This document shows positions 23,466 to 33,699 of a DNA stretch of 64,000 bases, one piece after another. Below the pieces are notes generated by a model. That model was not told the origin of the DNA, made no database searches, and saw nothing but the letters and a program-made list of their open reading frames with translations. Where the stretch lies: contig NC_049997.1 of NCBI RefSeq assembly GCF_000003815.2, forward strand, positions 6,805,134-6,869,133, read 5' to 3'. The translations under genes were made by a program, and so were the position numbers. The DNA comes from Branchiostoma floridae. Its lineage: Eukaryota; Chordata; Leptocardii; Amphioxiformes; Branchiostomatidae. The stretch's first letter is position 1. Each line of letters opens with the position of its first letter.

Positions 23466-24359
23466 GCTACGTTGTCTATTATATAACTTGACCGAAACAT
23501 AACCTTCTTGGCAAAGGTGAAGACAGAAAGGTAATTGTAGCCCAGAGTCTTTTCAGACGGCAAGGACAGTGAGTTCTTAAGTTAAAAGTCACTGTTTCTA
23601 GGGCATAGTGTTGGAAAACGGAGTCCAGATATCCCTCTCTAGCCAATGTCTTTTACTTCCCTACGCGAAGTCAAGAGGGGAGTTTGGATGGAGAGACGAG
23701 AATCGTGCACAGTACCCGAACTTCGTGCATGCAGCAAATGACAAAAAATAGCCAATTTTTGCAATTACGAACAAGAAAGCCGTGGTATACATAAAGTCCC
23801 TTGAAATTTGATTACGGTCATTTTTGTGAAATAAAAACACCATTATTTGTAGGGAAGAAAGTAAATACGTGGTTAACACTACTGGTTAACACTACTAATT
23901 ACAAGACTTAGACATAAAGTAATCGTGGTTGCGACGTAGAAATCATTTTATAATATTGGATCAAAGAGGATAATCTTATTGGGGTTGATATTGGTGTTAA
24001 TTGTTGTCCGTTTCGTAAGCGGTCGTTGACATTTCAAATGGTCGTCGCAATAACGCTGAAACCAGTAGCACGTCCGAGCGTTTCATAACTTGGGGGTGGG
24101 GGGTGTTGGGGAAGAAGAAAACATGTATTTACAGCAACATTTCAATTACAAGCGTACGATAGTATCGCAATAAGTTAAAAATTTAATGTCCTTCCTGCAC
24201 CAGATGGTACATGGAAATCTCCGTTTCAGTTGCCCTTGGGCCACACAATGTTTGAGCAATCACTACAGCTGGGTGCAAGCCCAATGTTGGATGTTCAACT
24301 TCTGTACTCTTTCCAGAATGCTGAGTGCTACGCAGAGACAGCAGAATGTACCAAGTCTT

Positions 24360-24440
24360 TTTTTGACTCGGCCGGAATAGAACTCACGACCTACCGAATG
24401 CAAATACTTTAACCACTCGGCCATTGCACCGGTTAGTATC
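24360..24440 (-). mobile_element. tRNA-derived SINE head
   Basis: On the minus strand AATGGCCGAGTGGTTAAAG is a good pol III A box of the Leu/Ser tRNA type, and about 35 bases on GTGAGTTCTATTCC is a degraded B box (GGTTCGAATCC expected). The anticodon arm does not fold well, so it is a SINE or pseudo-tRNA rather than a working tRNA gene. Confidence 0.6.
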
Positions 24441-24718
24441 GTTATGAATGATAAAAATAATATTGAAAAAAAAACGAAAATGCACCAGTTTGTGTTGGAA
24501 CCCGACTCAAAAGGTCCAAACCGTAATCTCTGGTCAACTATGCACAAAATATCACGTTGTGGACCGAGCGTGCTAATACAGTTGAAGTGATAAAGGGTGC
24601 TTATATCATAGATATTAATTACGAGACGGAAATGAGAGACGCTGAAGACATTGTGAAGAATGTCAGATCAAGGTGGGATGATTCCTGTGTAACAGCATGT
24701 ATGTAATAGTGATACTTA

Positions 24719-25296
24719 CGAGGGGCGTTCAATAAGTAATGCCCCTGACCCATTTCCAATCGCAGGAGATTAATGAAACTTGGCACAGTTATTAGTCTTT
24801 CTCTTCATAGGAACCACTCAGAGTTATGCATTTCTCCCATCGTTTGATGCAGCTCTGGACACCGTTTTTGTAGAACACCCCAGGTTTGTCCTCCAACAGA
24901 TGCCTCACTAATGGTAGAAGAGGGACGACCAGGTCTGGGAGCTGTTTCCACAGACTTCCGGCCATGTTTGAATTCAGGATGCCCGCGTTTTACAAGGTCA
25001 TATGATGAGGCATCATCACCATAAGTTTCTTTCATTTCATCAAAAGTCTCCTTTGGTGTGCGTCCTTTCAAATACAAAAACCGAATCACTGCACGACACT
25101 TAACTGGCTCTTTTTCACACCTGGTCCATTTCACACCTGACTCAGTTCAAACACCAGTAAATCAAAAACCACAATTAGTTTAGAGCTGTTTTTTGCAACA
25201 TGATCTATAGAGATATGAATCATTACACATACAAAATTTCATCTAGATCAGACAGCTGGAAGTGGGTCAGGGGCATTACATATTGAACGCCCCTCG
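24719..25296 (-). mobile_element. internally deleted mariner-like element, second copy
   Basis: Both ends carry CGAGGGGCGTTCAATA or its reverse, flanked by TA (24717-24718, 25297-25298). The minus-strand ORF (25134 to 24805) has the same N-terminal transposase helices as the 14.2-kb copy, including KRGHPEFKHGRKSVETAPRP, and the same loss of the catalytic half. That points to one deletion ancestor that was then amplified by a full-length mariner elsewhere. Confidence 0.9.
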
Positions 25297-25978
25297 TATA
25301 TACACCACTTCATTCCTAGTCATACCTAGCCTGTACCAAACTTGGCTCCCACACAGAAGATCGCCAGAGGCGAAGTTACGTTGAGGGTAATTATAACTAG
25401 ACAAACAAAACGAAAATCGACCTCAAACAAGAACGCAACCGGTACAAACCAGTGCACCAACAGCCTGCATTGTCCAACTCGTGAACAGCAGTGTATAGGT
25501 TTTATTTAGCATTAATCATCTTTTTTGTTGTTGTAAATTGGGGATACACTCGTATAATTGGATTGGCAAGTTTTACCTTGTAGCGTATATACATGTCTGC
25601 ATTCAGTTATATATTTGTTTGCTTAATAAAAAAAGATCCCCAGCTCGGTCTGGAGAGGATCGACGGAAGACCGTGGTTGGCTATTTGGAACAAGGTCTTC
25701 AGCTGCACCTTATAGTTACGTCACAGGAGGCACACCGCCTCCACTCTCATGACGTCAGAAGGAAACTCTAGAAATGCTCAAGAGATCTGCAGGATCTTGT
25801 AAGCTCAACCCTTGATTTGAAAACTATGTCTGACCTAACTCAACTTTTACTTAGAGGTTCACCCTCTTTATCAAAGGAAACAAATACCAACATTATGCAT
25901 CATATTTAAAAAAAAACAGTCACATACACTCCAGACCAAACGTTTCCAAATTGATTGAACATTGTCCTTTAAAATATT

Positions 25979-25980
25979 GG

Positions 25981-26011
<31 letters not shown>

Positions 26012-26030
26012 TGTTGGATCCCCCCCCCCA
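25979..26030. repeat. (AT)n microsatellite followed by a C run
   Basis: AT dinucleotides from about 25980 to 26008, then a nine-C tract near 26021. Confidence 0.9.
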
Positions 26031-26204
26031 CTGCTGTACTTTGTTTTGTCCTTTGTTTATCTTATTTTCGAATGTCCCAGTGGTGATATTAGCTCTGCTA
26101 GAGTGCATTCACCCTGTGTCTTGTCTGATACGTAAGAACCGATCTCGGGTTTCCCTTTTCTGCTCCCGATCTTACAAAGTGCGTACACAATTATGTAGGA
26201 ATTT

Positions 26205-27290
26205 GATATTCAAAGCTGTGATTGAAGCAGTTCTTAATTTCACAAAGCCATTGAAATGAGATCTACAAATATTCTTCATGATTGATGTCATCAAAACCAA
26301 GCAGAATTGACCCTTTGGTTATATGAATAAAGCCTTAACCAGCAGGATAAAGAATTCGATCCTTGCTGACCTGTTCGAAATGACATGAAGAAAAGAGAAA
26401 ATCGAGCTTAGTTGATATTTGATTCATTTGACATTTAAAACCACGAATGACCTTAATAAGCGAAATAGAGCTTTCCTGATAAATTAGTTCTGATATGTAA
26501 GAAATGATTAAAGGACATGGCATGAACAATCGGGCAAAATGAGCATTCTACTAGTTAGGTGATTCGTGTGAAGCAAGAATGGTACCTCGTTGAGTTTAGC
26601 ATTGAAGATATGGTTGAAGCAGTCCTTAATTTTACAAAGCCATTGAAATATGGTATAGAAATATTTTTACGGTTGATGTCAGCAAAACCAAGCAGAATTG
26701 ACTCTTTCATTATATGAATGAAGCCTTAACTAGCAGGATAAAGTATCGTTAGTTTCTGACCTAATTGAAATGACATGAAGAATAGGGAAAATCGAGCTTA
26801 GTTCTAGCCTTTATTAATTTGATATTTAAAACCATGAATGACGTTGTTCTTAAGAAGTTAAGGATGAAGCCTTATTAATAAGTGAATTAGAGCTTTCCTT
26901 AGTTCTGAGATGTAAGAAATGATTAAAGGACATGTTATGAACAATCGGGAGAAATGAGCTTAGGGCTAGTTTTGGTCCGTGTGAAGCAAGAATGGTACCT
27001 TGTTGAACAGGATTTGACATTTAAGGTATGGTTGATCGGGAGCAGTCCTTAACTTAACAAAGCCACTGAAATATGGTATAGAAACATTTTTTTACGGTTG
27101 ATGTCAGCAAAATCAAACAGACTTGACTCTCTCATGGTATGAATGAAGCCTTAACAAGCAGGATGAAGCATTCGTTAGTTGCTTTCGAATTAATTCTAAA
27201 ATGTTTGAAAAGACATGACGAATAGGGAAAATGAGCTTAGTTCTAGTGACATTTGAAACCATGAATGACGCTGCCCTTAAGACTTTAAGG
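26205..27290. repeat. three-unit tandem repeat of about 0.4 kb
   Basis: Units beginning near 26208, 26605 and 27024 each carry AAGC..TCCTTAA.TT..ACAAAGCCA, then GAT.TCA.CAAAAC.AA.CAGA.TTGAC.CT, ATGAA..AAGCCTTAAC.AGCAGGAT and AAATGACATGAAGAA-like blocks. A fourth, shorter relative is near 29840-29990. No coding potential. Confidence 0.75.
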
Positions 27291-27628
27291 AACACATCAT
27301 CAAGGAAGTACGGACACCTAGAAAGAGTCCTTTTTTCCTAGAACTATTCCAGAGCGGAATGCCCTGCCTGGCCCGGTGTAACAGGACCGTGGCGTGGTCA
27401 CCCTGGTCGGTAGACCTACGTTTTGCCATTTTGTGACACAGTTTCCGTTTTGGTAATGTGTCCCTAAAATGTTCCTGACTCAGAAAAAGTTACCGAATGT
27501 TTTATTACCAAAATAAGAACTGAATGCCCTGCCTGACACGGTAGTAATTGCTCCCACCGTGGAGTCTTTCCGTGCAGGAGGACTGCCACCCTAACACGGG
27601 ACCTCACCACCCCCCCCTCAACGGTAAT

Positions 27629-27701
27629 ACTACGCTTCAAGCATAGCTTATTGATGAAATCTTAATGAGATTTCATCAATAAGCTATGCTTGAAGCGTAG
27701 T
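27629..27701. repeat. perfect 34-bp inverted repeat with 5-base loop
   Basis: ACTACGCTTCAAGCATAGCT and onward to AATCT is exactly mirrored as AGATT... to ...GCGTAGT around a TAATG loop. The lack of any mismatch suggests a recent origin or ongoing homogenisation. Confidence 0.85.
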
Positions 27702-28555
27702 AATTATTTATCAATCTTAGATACCAGATACAAGCATGGTAGAAAAACATCATTCACTGGTGACGTCCTAAATACCGAAATAGAAATGATAGAAATTATT
27801 GAAATGATTGTGTGCATGGTTCAATGACGTCGTGTAATAATGAGCAGCATTTTTGTGTGGATTCTCCTGTCGATTTGACAGATGAGGAGGCAGACAGGCA
27901 TTTGCCTGTTCGACTGACCTGCACATGACTTTTTACGGTAAAGAAGAAGTGTGCAATTCATTCTCCACCCTCTCGTCTATTGGAGCACCAAGTCTCACAG
28001 GGGCAACTGTATGCAACGTGTGAGGCGGCTCCAGCAGATGCAGCTTTGTTGTTCGGAGTATCCGTCTCCTAGGAGGACTTCCAACCAAGGATGTAAGGGG
28101 TTCCTCCTACCCCGACTTTTGTACCATGGCCACCAAAACACAGAATAGATCCTAAAATCCTACTAATTAAACAATATAGGATAGTAAAATGCAACTAATT
28201 CAACTAACAATTATATAGGATGATAAGAATCCTCCTGTCACAATCTTTTCTAATTACAAATCAATCTTTTATGTATCTACTTATCATAGCATTATGATAG
28301 CTGTCGGATCTAAAGATAGTCAAATCTACTTCTGGTATCTAGTATCTTGAAAGTCAACGTACGGTGTCGTAGGATTTTGAATCAGATTGTAATGGACCCA
28401 AACGCTGACAAGGATGTAAGATTGCGCTTCGGGGATCAAGACAGCTAGCTGAGGCTCAAGTTATTACCATAGGGATACAGGGATACAGATGCTGTTGCGT
28501 AGGCAAGCTTTGAGTTCGGCATGATGTTAATCCACCTCTGACCAAGGACGTTATA

Positions 28556-29184
28556 TAGTCCTTGCTCTGACTGAATGCGTGAGCTAGGCAAAATATAACA
28601 TTGACGTTTTTTCTTTAAGCTAGAGGTACAACGCGGCTACGTACGCCGAGCACACTAGTACTGGGTCACCCCTAACTTCCTCCATAGTTCGGTTACGTGC
28701 AGCTGTAGAGGCTAGCTAGTATCTGTATCTGTATCTGTATCTATATAGCCGGTATAACCGCCCTTCGGCGTAACACACCAGCTTCGCAGGCACGCGGTGC
28801 AGCAGCAGCTGGTTATATTACACTGAACGATCCGTCACACCTAACTTTTGCACATCTATCTGCAAGCGTTCTTTAAAACTATCCAGAGAAGATGCCCCTA
28901 ATGTGCTTGGTGATAACAAGTTCCACTCTACGATAATTCTGGGAAAATATGAATTTTTGAACACATCAATCCTAGGTTGGTAACTCTTGTATTTGAAGTC
29001 ATGGCTTAGTAAGTACAGTCCTTGCTCTCACTGAGTTCGTGAGCTAGGCAAAATATAACATTGACGTTTTCAAGTTCTTTAAGCTAGAGGTGCAACGCGG
29101 CTACGTACGCCGAGCACACTAGTACTGGGTCACCCCTAACTTCCTCCATAGTTCGGTTACGTGCAGCTATAGAGGCTAGCTAGT
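28556..29184. repeat. duplicated 165-bp flanks around a CTGTATCTGTAT-type repeat
   Basis: 28556-28717 and 29019-29184 are near-identical (AGTCCTTGCTCT.ACTGA... to ...AGAGGCTAGCTAGTA). Between them lies a repeat with GTATCTGTATCTGTATC, GCCGGTATAACCGCCCTTCG and CACACCTAACTTTTGCACAT, related to 5.4-5.66 and 35.17-35.43 kb. Confidence 0.7.
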
Positions 29185-29267
29185 ACGTTCAGTGCAGTAA
29201 GTCACAAGAAAGGTACAGCACAAGCAACCTGCCTCTAACACTAGTAATGGCACACGGTTTACAATTT

Positions 29268-29347
29268 CGAGGAGAAGGTTTGCCGAGGAGAAGGTTTGCC
29301 GAGGAGAAGGTTTGCCGAGGAGAAGGTTTGCCGAGGAGAAGGTTTGC
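29268..29347. repeat. five tandem 16-bp units
   Basis: CGAGGAGAAGGTTTGC is repeated five times without a mismatch. The homologous segment upstream of first exon C (about 31615-31630) has a single, slightly different unit, so the expansion is local and recent. Confidence 0.9.
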
Positions 29348-29497
29348 TTCCTCTTACAATGCAAGCTGTGACTATGGATAAACAGCCAAGAGTCTTAACC
29401 TTAGCTTACTCCGCTTGGTACCGACAATTGTATAGAGATCATGGTTTTAGGCAGCAACTACGGAAGCAGATTTTTGTCGATCTGCTCGAGTACTCAC

Positions 29498-29546
29498 CGA
29501 CTATGATGACTAGAAAGGTGTAGAAGAGCGCGGTAGAGACGGCCAT
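29498..29546 (-). CDS. GPCR alternative first exon A
   Basis: Minus-strand ATG at 29546; the 16 codons read MAVSTALFYTFLVIIV, then one base and the donor G|GTGAGTA. Joined to 22968 the split codon is GCT (Ala) and TM1 becomes continuous. It is the copy nearest the main exon, 6.5 kb away. The codons for MAVS and YTFL are shared with B-D. Confidence 0.75.
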
Positions 29547-30015
29547 CCTATCGGGGATTCGCGGTGTAAGTCTTGCCTTACATAATGTATACTATATATA
29601 AAAATCGGTCAGAAATCGTATTATGAGAGATGGGATTTTAATAGAGGCCCCGAGGTTTTAGAAAATCGTATTGACTTCAAAGGTTTTGTTTTATTGAATG
29701 TTACTTAGCATGTAAGATTTTATGGAAAAGCATGCTAATCGCTGGTTCAATCTTTTCGCAGGCTATAGAACAATCGGAAAAAACAAGCTTACTTGTGGTC
29801 GTTAATTCTGTACAGTAGGAATAGCCTCTCAAAGAGAAGATTTCGGTCTTCAAAGGTATGGTTAAAGTCGTCTTTGATATTGCAAAGTCATTGAAATATT
29901 GTATAGAAATATTATTTACAGTTGATTTTTGCACAAATCAAACAGACGTGACTCTCTTATGGTATGGAGCAAGAAAGAAGCCTTGATGATCAAAATTCAA
30001 TGAGTCGATTCTATA

Positions 30016-31098
30016 TAACGGGGGCCGCCCTAAGATGCCCCCTGCCCTAAGATGCCCAGATTTTTTGCTGATCTTATTATGCATAAGTACGCCGTGTTTG
30101 TTGCCACTGACTATGATGATTAGAAAGGTAAATAAACCAAGTCCAAACAAACAGCTTTTTTCTATTAAAATTTTGTTTACACATGTTCACTTCCCCTTTT
30201 TTTAAGACAGAATTTTCACAATAATGTTGGTACTGCCGGATCACCGTGGTCACCTGTTACTAGGTATTGGTGGCTCGTGGCCATAAATAAACAACCAATA
30301 AAAACAGCCGCACAACTGTCATACACATAAGAAACAAAGCTTCACAAAACACTACAAATATTGGTCTCCAAATGTTTCTTGAGTAGAAGACCGGCCATAG
30401 AAAAAAAACAACATAAGCATCACCGCCGTTGTTTTCCCCAGGGAGCGTGGCCCCGCAGGTGGCAGACGAGCGAACGCCCAAAAGATTTGTTACTTTAAAA
30501 ATGATTCGTACCGTCTATAAAAATGAAACTTCACAGAGTGATGTCGAATATGTTTCCCAATACGTACACAGAGAGTGTTTGTGATTTTGGTGTTGTAGTT
30601 TTTCTTAATGATTTTGTTAGTCGGGCCGCCGCATTCAGTGCATTTCGCCCATTTCCCATGAAAATACGACCTGGATTGTGAATGATTTAGCCCTCCTCGC
30701 GGGAGACAAGAAGCACGCACAATCACAATTCTACTGTCAAAAGAAAGCTTATATATCATAAAATTAGAATTTTTATTTATGTTTGTCTAAATTGGTCACC
30801 AGCCTCCGAAGAGAGCAAATTCCAAAAGCAGGGCAAGTTAGGGCGCAATGTTTAACGCGGCTCAAAATCGGAATTTATATTCACGATAACGTCCTCGGTG
30901 TTTGCCAGTTGTAACGCGGAGGGTGAAGAGTTCATGAACAGTATTGATGCCTTCCTTATTCAAGTATGGTCTTTAGATATGAATGTGTTAAAAATTCATT
31001 GATCAAAACTTGACCACTCTTTGGCAACTAGTGATGGAGCGCCGTGAGTTCGAGCGCGTAAAAAGGGGGGGGGGGGCATCTAAGGGCGGTCCCCGTTA
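30016..31098. mobile_element. TIR element of about 1.08 kb
   Basis: Left end TAACGGGGGCCGCCCTAAGA and right end TCTAAGGGCGGTCCCCGTTA are inverted repeats, each continued by ATGCCCCC or GGGGGGCAT. No clean target duplication is seen and no transposase recognised. Minus-strand ORFs at 30260-30481 and 30490-30759 have no motif. A fragment of GPCR first-exon sequence lies inside at about 30106-30130. Confidence 0.6.
30106..30130 (-). pseudogene. fragment of a GPCR first exon
   Basis: GACTATGATGATTAGAAAGG matches first exon A with one difference, but the donor GGTGAGT has become a non-donor and the ATG half is missing. Too broken to function. Confidence 0.55.
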
Positions 31099-31417
31099 CA
31101 TATACCATTCATAAATCAAAATATCATACGGCTGTTCCAAACTCTGTGAATTATACTGTTGAATAAAAAGAGATGTAACGTTTGGTTTCATGTGCGGGCA
31201 TGTGTTTGATTCCCAAGATGTACATGTTCTAAAGAGAGTGAACTGGCTTAACGATGCACACCCCAGTTCTTCCGAGGTAGTGCGCGACAAAAAAGTGACG
31301 AAAGGCTTCCGAGGGTCAATGTTTGAGTTGAGATTTCTCAGGCTATTCGGTACCGACATTTGTATAGATCATGGTTTTAGGTAGCAAGAGGAATTAAGGT
31401 TATGTGGAGCTACTCAC

Positions 31418-31466
31418 CGATCATTATGACCAGGAAAGTGTAGAGAAGCGCCGGAGAGACGGCCAT
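31418..31466 (-). CDS. GPCR alternative first exon B
   Basis: Minus-strand ATG at 31466, 16 codons (MAVSPALLYTFLVIMI) plus one base, donor G|GTGAGTAG. The peptide is identical to that of exon C. The flanking 80 bases (GGTTATGTGGAGCTACTCAC and the TCATGGTTTTAG block) also match C, so B and C are the most recent duplicates. Confidence 0.75.
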
Positions 31467-31728
31467 CGTGGCCGGGTAGCGGTCTCAGCAACATAGTTCG
31501 TTTACGGGCAGAGGGTAGGTACTACTTCGTTCAGCGCAGTAAGTCTCAATAAATCATTTTCAGGAAAGGTACAAGCAACCTGCATATGACACTGGCACAC
31601 GGTTTACAATTTCGAGGAAAAGGATTGCTTCCTCTTACAAGTTGTAACTATGTCTGCAGTCTGGGCACCGACATTTGCATAGATCATGGTTTTAGATAGC
31701 AAGAGGAAGGTTATGTGGAGCTACTCAC

Positions 31729-31777
31729 CGATCATTATGACCAGGAAGGTGTAGAGAAGCGCGGGAGAGACGGCCAT
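31729..31777 (-). CDS. GPCR alternative first exon C
   Basis: Minus-strand ATG at 31777, same peptide as exon B, donor G|GTGAGTAG. Its upstream region (31790-31920) resembles that of exon D, including CTGCCGAATCGAAT and AGCCAATCAAAA, the reverse of a CCAAT box, so it may have its own promoter. Confidence 0.75.
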
Positions 31778-31916
31778 CGTGGCCGGGCAGCGGTCTCCAC
31801 CACACACACAGAGAGAATCTTCTGTAGGGTTCTGAACCCGACTCTCTCACTGCCGAATCGAATGACGAACGCAGTACGGTAGCCAATCAAAACCCTCCTA
31901 GCGTGAGGCTATAGGT

Positions 31917-32120
31917 GGACTCTCACTGCACTTGGGGCACCGGTGCGGCACTGCGGGGTTCGTAGATGACTCAACGAATTTCAATTTACGTTTTGTGTAT
32001 TTTGTTGTTTTCTATGTCATATTGTTGCGTATAACGCAATATCTAGATTATTAAAAGTCGCGAAAATATCCAAACAGTGCCGCAGTGAACGAACCCCGCA
32101 ATGCCGCACCGGTGCCATTT
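31917..32120. mobile_element. TIR element with GGGGCACCGGTGCGGCA ends
   Basis: CTTGGGGCACCGGTGCGGCA then CTGCGGGGTTC at the left is mirrored by GAACCCCGCA..TGCCGCACCGGTGCC at the right. A second copy is at about 42490-42712. Confidence 0.6.
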
Positions 32121-32149
32121 ACATCCAAATATTAAAGTTCTTTTTTTTT

Positions 32150-32420
32150 TTGGTCACCACGTAACTGGACCTGAAGGCCACTCAAGGTTACGGGTTACAC
32201 GATTGTAACTGTAACAGCATCTCTTTGCCCTAGGTCAGAAACATCATGATTGAGACCAGCCCAATTGCTCACTATGAGTGAGGACTAACTGACCCAATAG
32301 GCGAAGCAGGGGTTACGAGGACTGTTCGGGAGATTCCCTACCCCATTTCGGCCGGAATGGTTTGATCCGCTCATGTTCGCACATGTGACGGGCTCTTTAA
32401 CGTTTTAATTCTTGTGTAAC
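32150..32420. repeat. uninterrupted copy of the 10.27-kb dispersed repeat
   Basis: Reverse-complement match to 10270-10410 joined to 11471-11640, with CGTAACCCCTGCTTCGCC (read on the minus strand) spanning the insertion point. This is the empty site for the 10411-11470 transposon. Confidence 0.7.
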
Positions 32421-32672
32421 GTTTCTAGTTTTCCTTCCTTTACTACTTTATTACTTCGAGGTCTTTGAAAACGCTTTTTGCCTAGAAGCGCTCACGTCAG
32501 ACCCGTACATCTGATAAGCTGCCATGATGACAAGCCAATTAATCTATTCTTTCTAACAATCAATGGAAAGGCGACGTTACGCCCCAGGGTTTACGTAGGC
32601 GTAAAACCGCCAGCCGCCCCAGGCCTACGTCACATTTCCTTAATATGCAAGCAGATCCAACAGAGAAACTCA

Positions 32673-32976
32673 CGATGCCAGCGTTTTGCAAGGTCATATG
32701 ATGGGGCATCATCATCATAAGTTTCTTTCATTTCATCAAAAGTCTCCTTTGGTGTGCATCCTTTCAAATACAAAAACCGGATCACTGCGCGACACTCAAC
32801 TGGCTCCATTTCACAACTGACTCAGTTCAAACACCAGTAAATCAGACACCACAATTAGTTCAGAGCTGTGTTTTGCAACATGATTCATAGAGATATAAAT
32901 CATTACACATGCAAAGTTTCATCTAGATCAGACAACTGGAAGTGGGTTAGGGGCATTACGTATTGAACGCCCCTCG
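32673..32976 (-). mobile_element. truncated mariner-like fragment
   Basis: Matches the start-side half of the mariner copies, from the KRW..F region to the terminus, ending ACGTATTGAACGCCCCTCG followed by TA at 32977. The other end has been lost. Confidence 0.85.
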
Positions 32977-33257
32977 TAGTATGAAAATCAGGCAAATGAG
33001 TGAAGCCGGCCTAGTAGTCTCAATTGGCTAGACCGGCTACACTCCTTTGCCTGCTTTTCATACTCTTTTATGGCATCGTAGGATCTGCTTGGAGATGAAG
33101 AACTAGAAATTGAAATTTATGCCAATAGATATATGCACAAGGCATGCTGTTAAATTATTTTTTGTCCGTTTAGTGTTTTTGTTGTCTTTAATGTCGTACT
33201 TTTTGTTCCCCCAAACTGCTCGACCGGGCACCTTTGTGGAAATGTGACGTTAGTAGG

Positions 33258-33670
33258 GGTGGGTACCGGTACAGAAAATTAAGGTCCAGGTCCGGTTCAG
33301 GTCCAGAGGACCAGATCCGGACTTGAACCTGGACCTGATTCAGTATGTGAAAACTTGTGAATGGACAATACAGAAAACAATGGTCCATTTCACTACATTA
33401 AATATGTTTCGTGGAGTATTTGACTCCCACTAGCTTTTTAAAATTCTACAGGGTTGACTGCCTCTGTACTATTGACTGTAAAACTTGGTAGAAATGACTA
33501 TAGACACTACTCTACTTCGCTCTTGTTATCTTCCTCGACCGGTAAGCCCCCAAACATGTGAATGCCTGAACATATAATATGTTCATTTTCTAATATGTCC
33601 AACATCTGGTCCACCGGTTTTTTTCAGGTCCGGTTTTTCTGGACCGGTACAATAAGAAACAAGAGTCTGA
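33258..33670. repeat. GGTACCGG-type dispersed repeat
   Basis: GGGTGGGTACCGGTACAGAA, then GGTCCAGGTCCGG-type runs, and a distal TTTTTCTGGACCGGTAC block. The same layout is at 37185-37510. Confidence 0.65.
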
Positions 33671-33699
33671 AAACTCAAACCTGCTTGAAATATTTTGTT

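Larger units (their letters stand above)
22969..29497 (-). other. GPCR intron between the nearest first exon and the main exon
   Basis: Contains no exon I can support. It holds a foldback MITE, a tRNA-like SINE, a deleted mariner, AT and C microsatellites, a three-unit tandem repeat and a perfect hairpin, each listed separately. Confidence 0.6.

Noticed and set aside
24360-24440. Functional tRNA-Leu/Ser gene
   Set aside because: The A box is good but the B box is degraded and the anticodon arm does not fold; better read as a SINE head.
30260-30759. Minus-strand ORFs inside the 30.0-31.1 kb TIR element as a transposase
   Set aside because: No catalytic or DNA-binding motif visible; lengths are near chance expectation.
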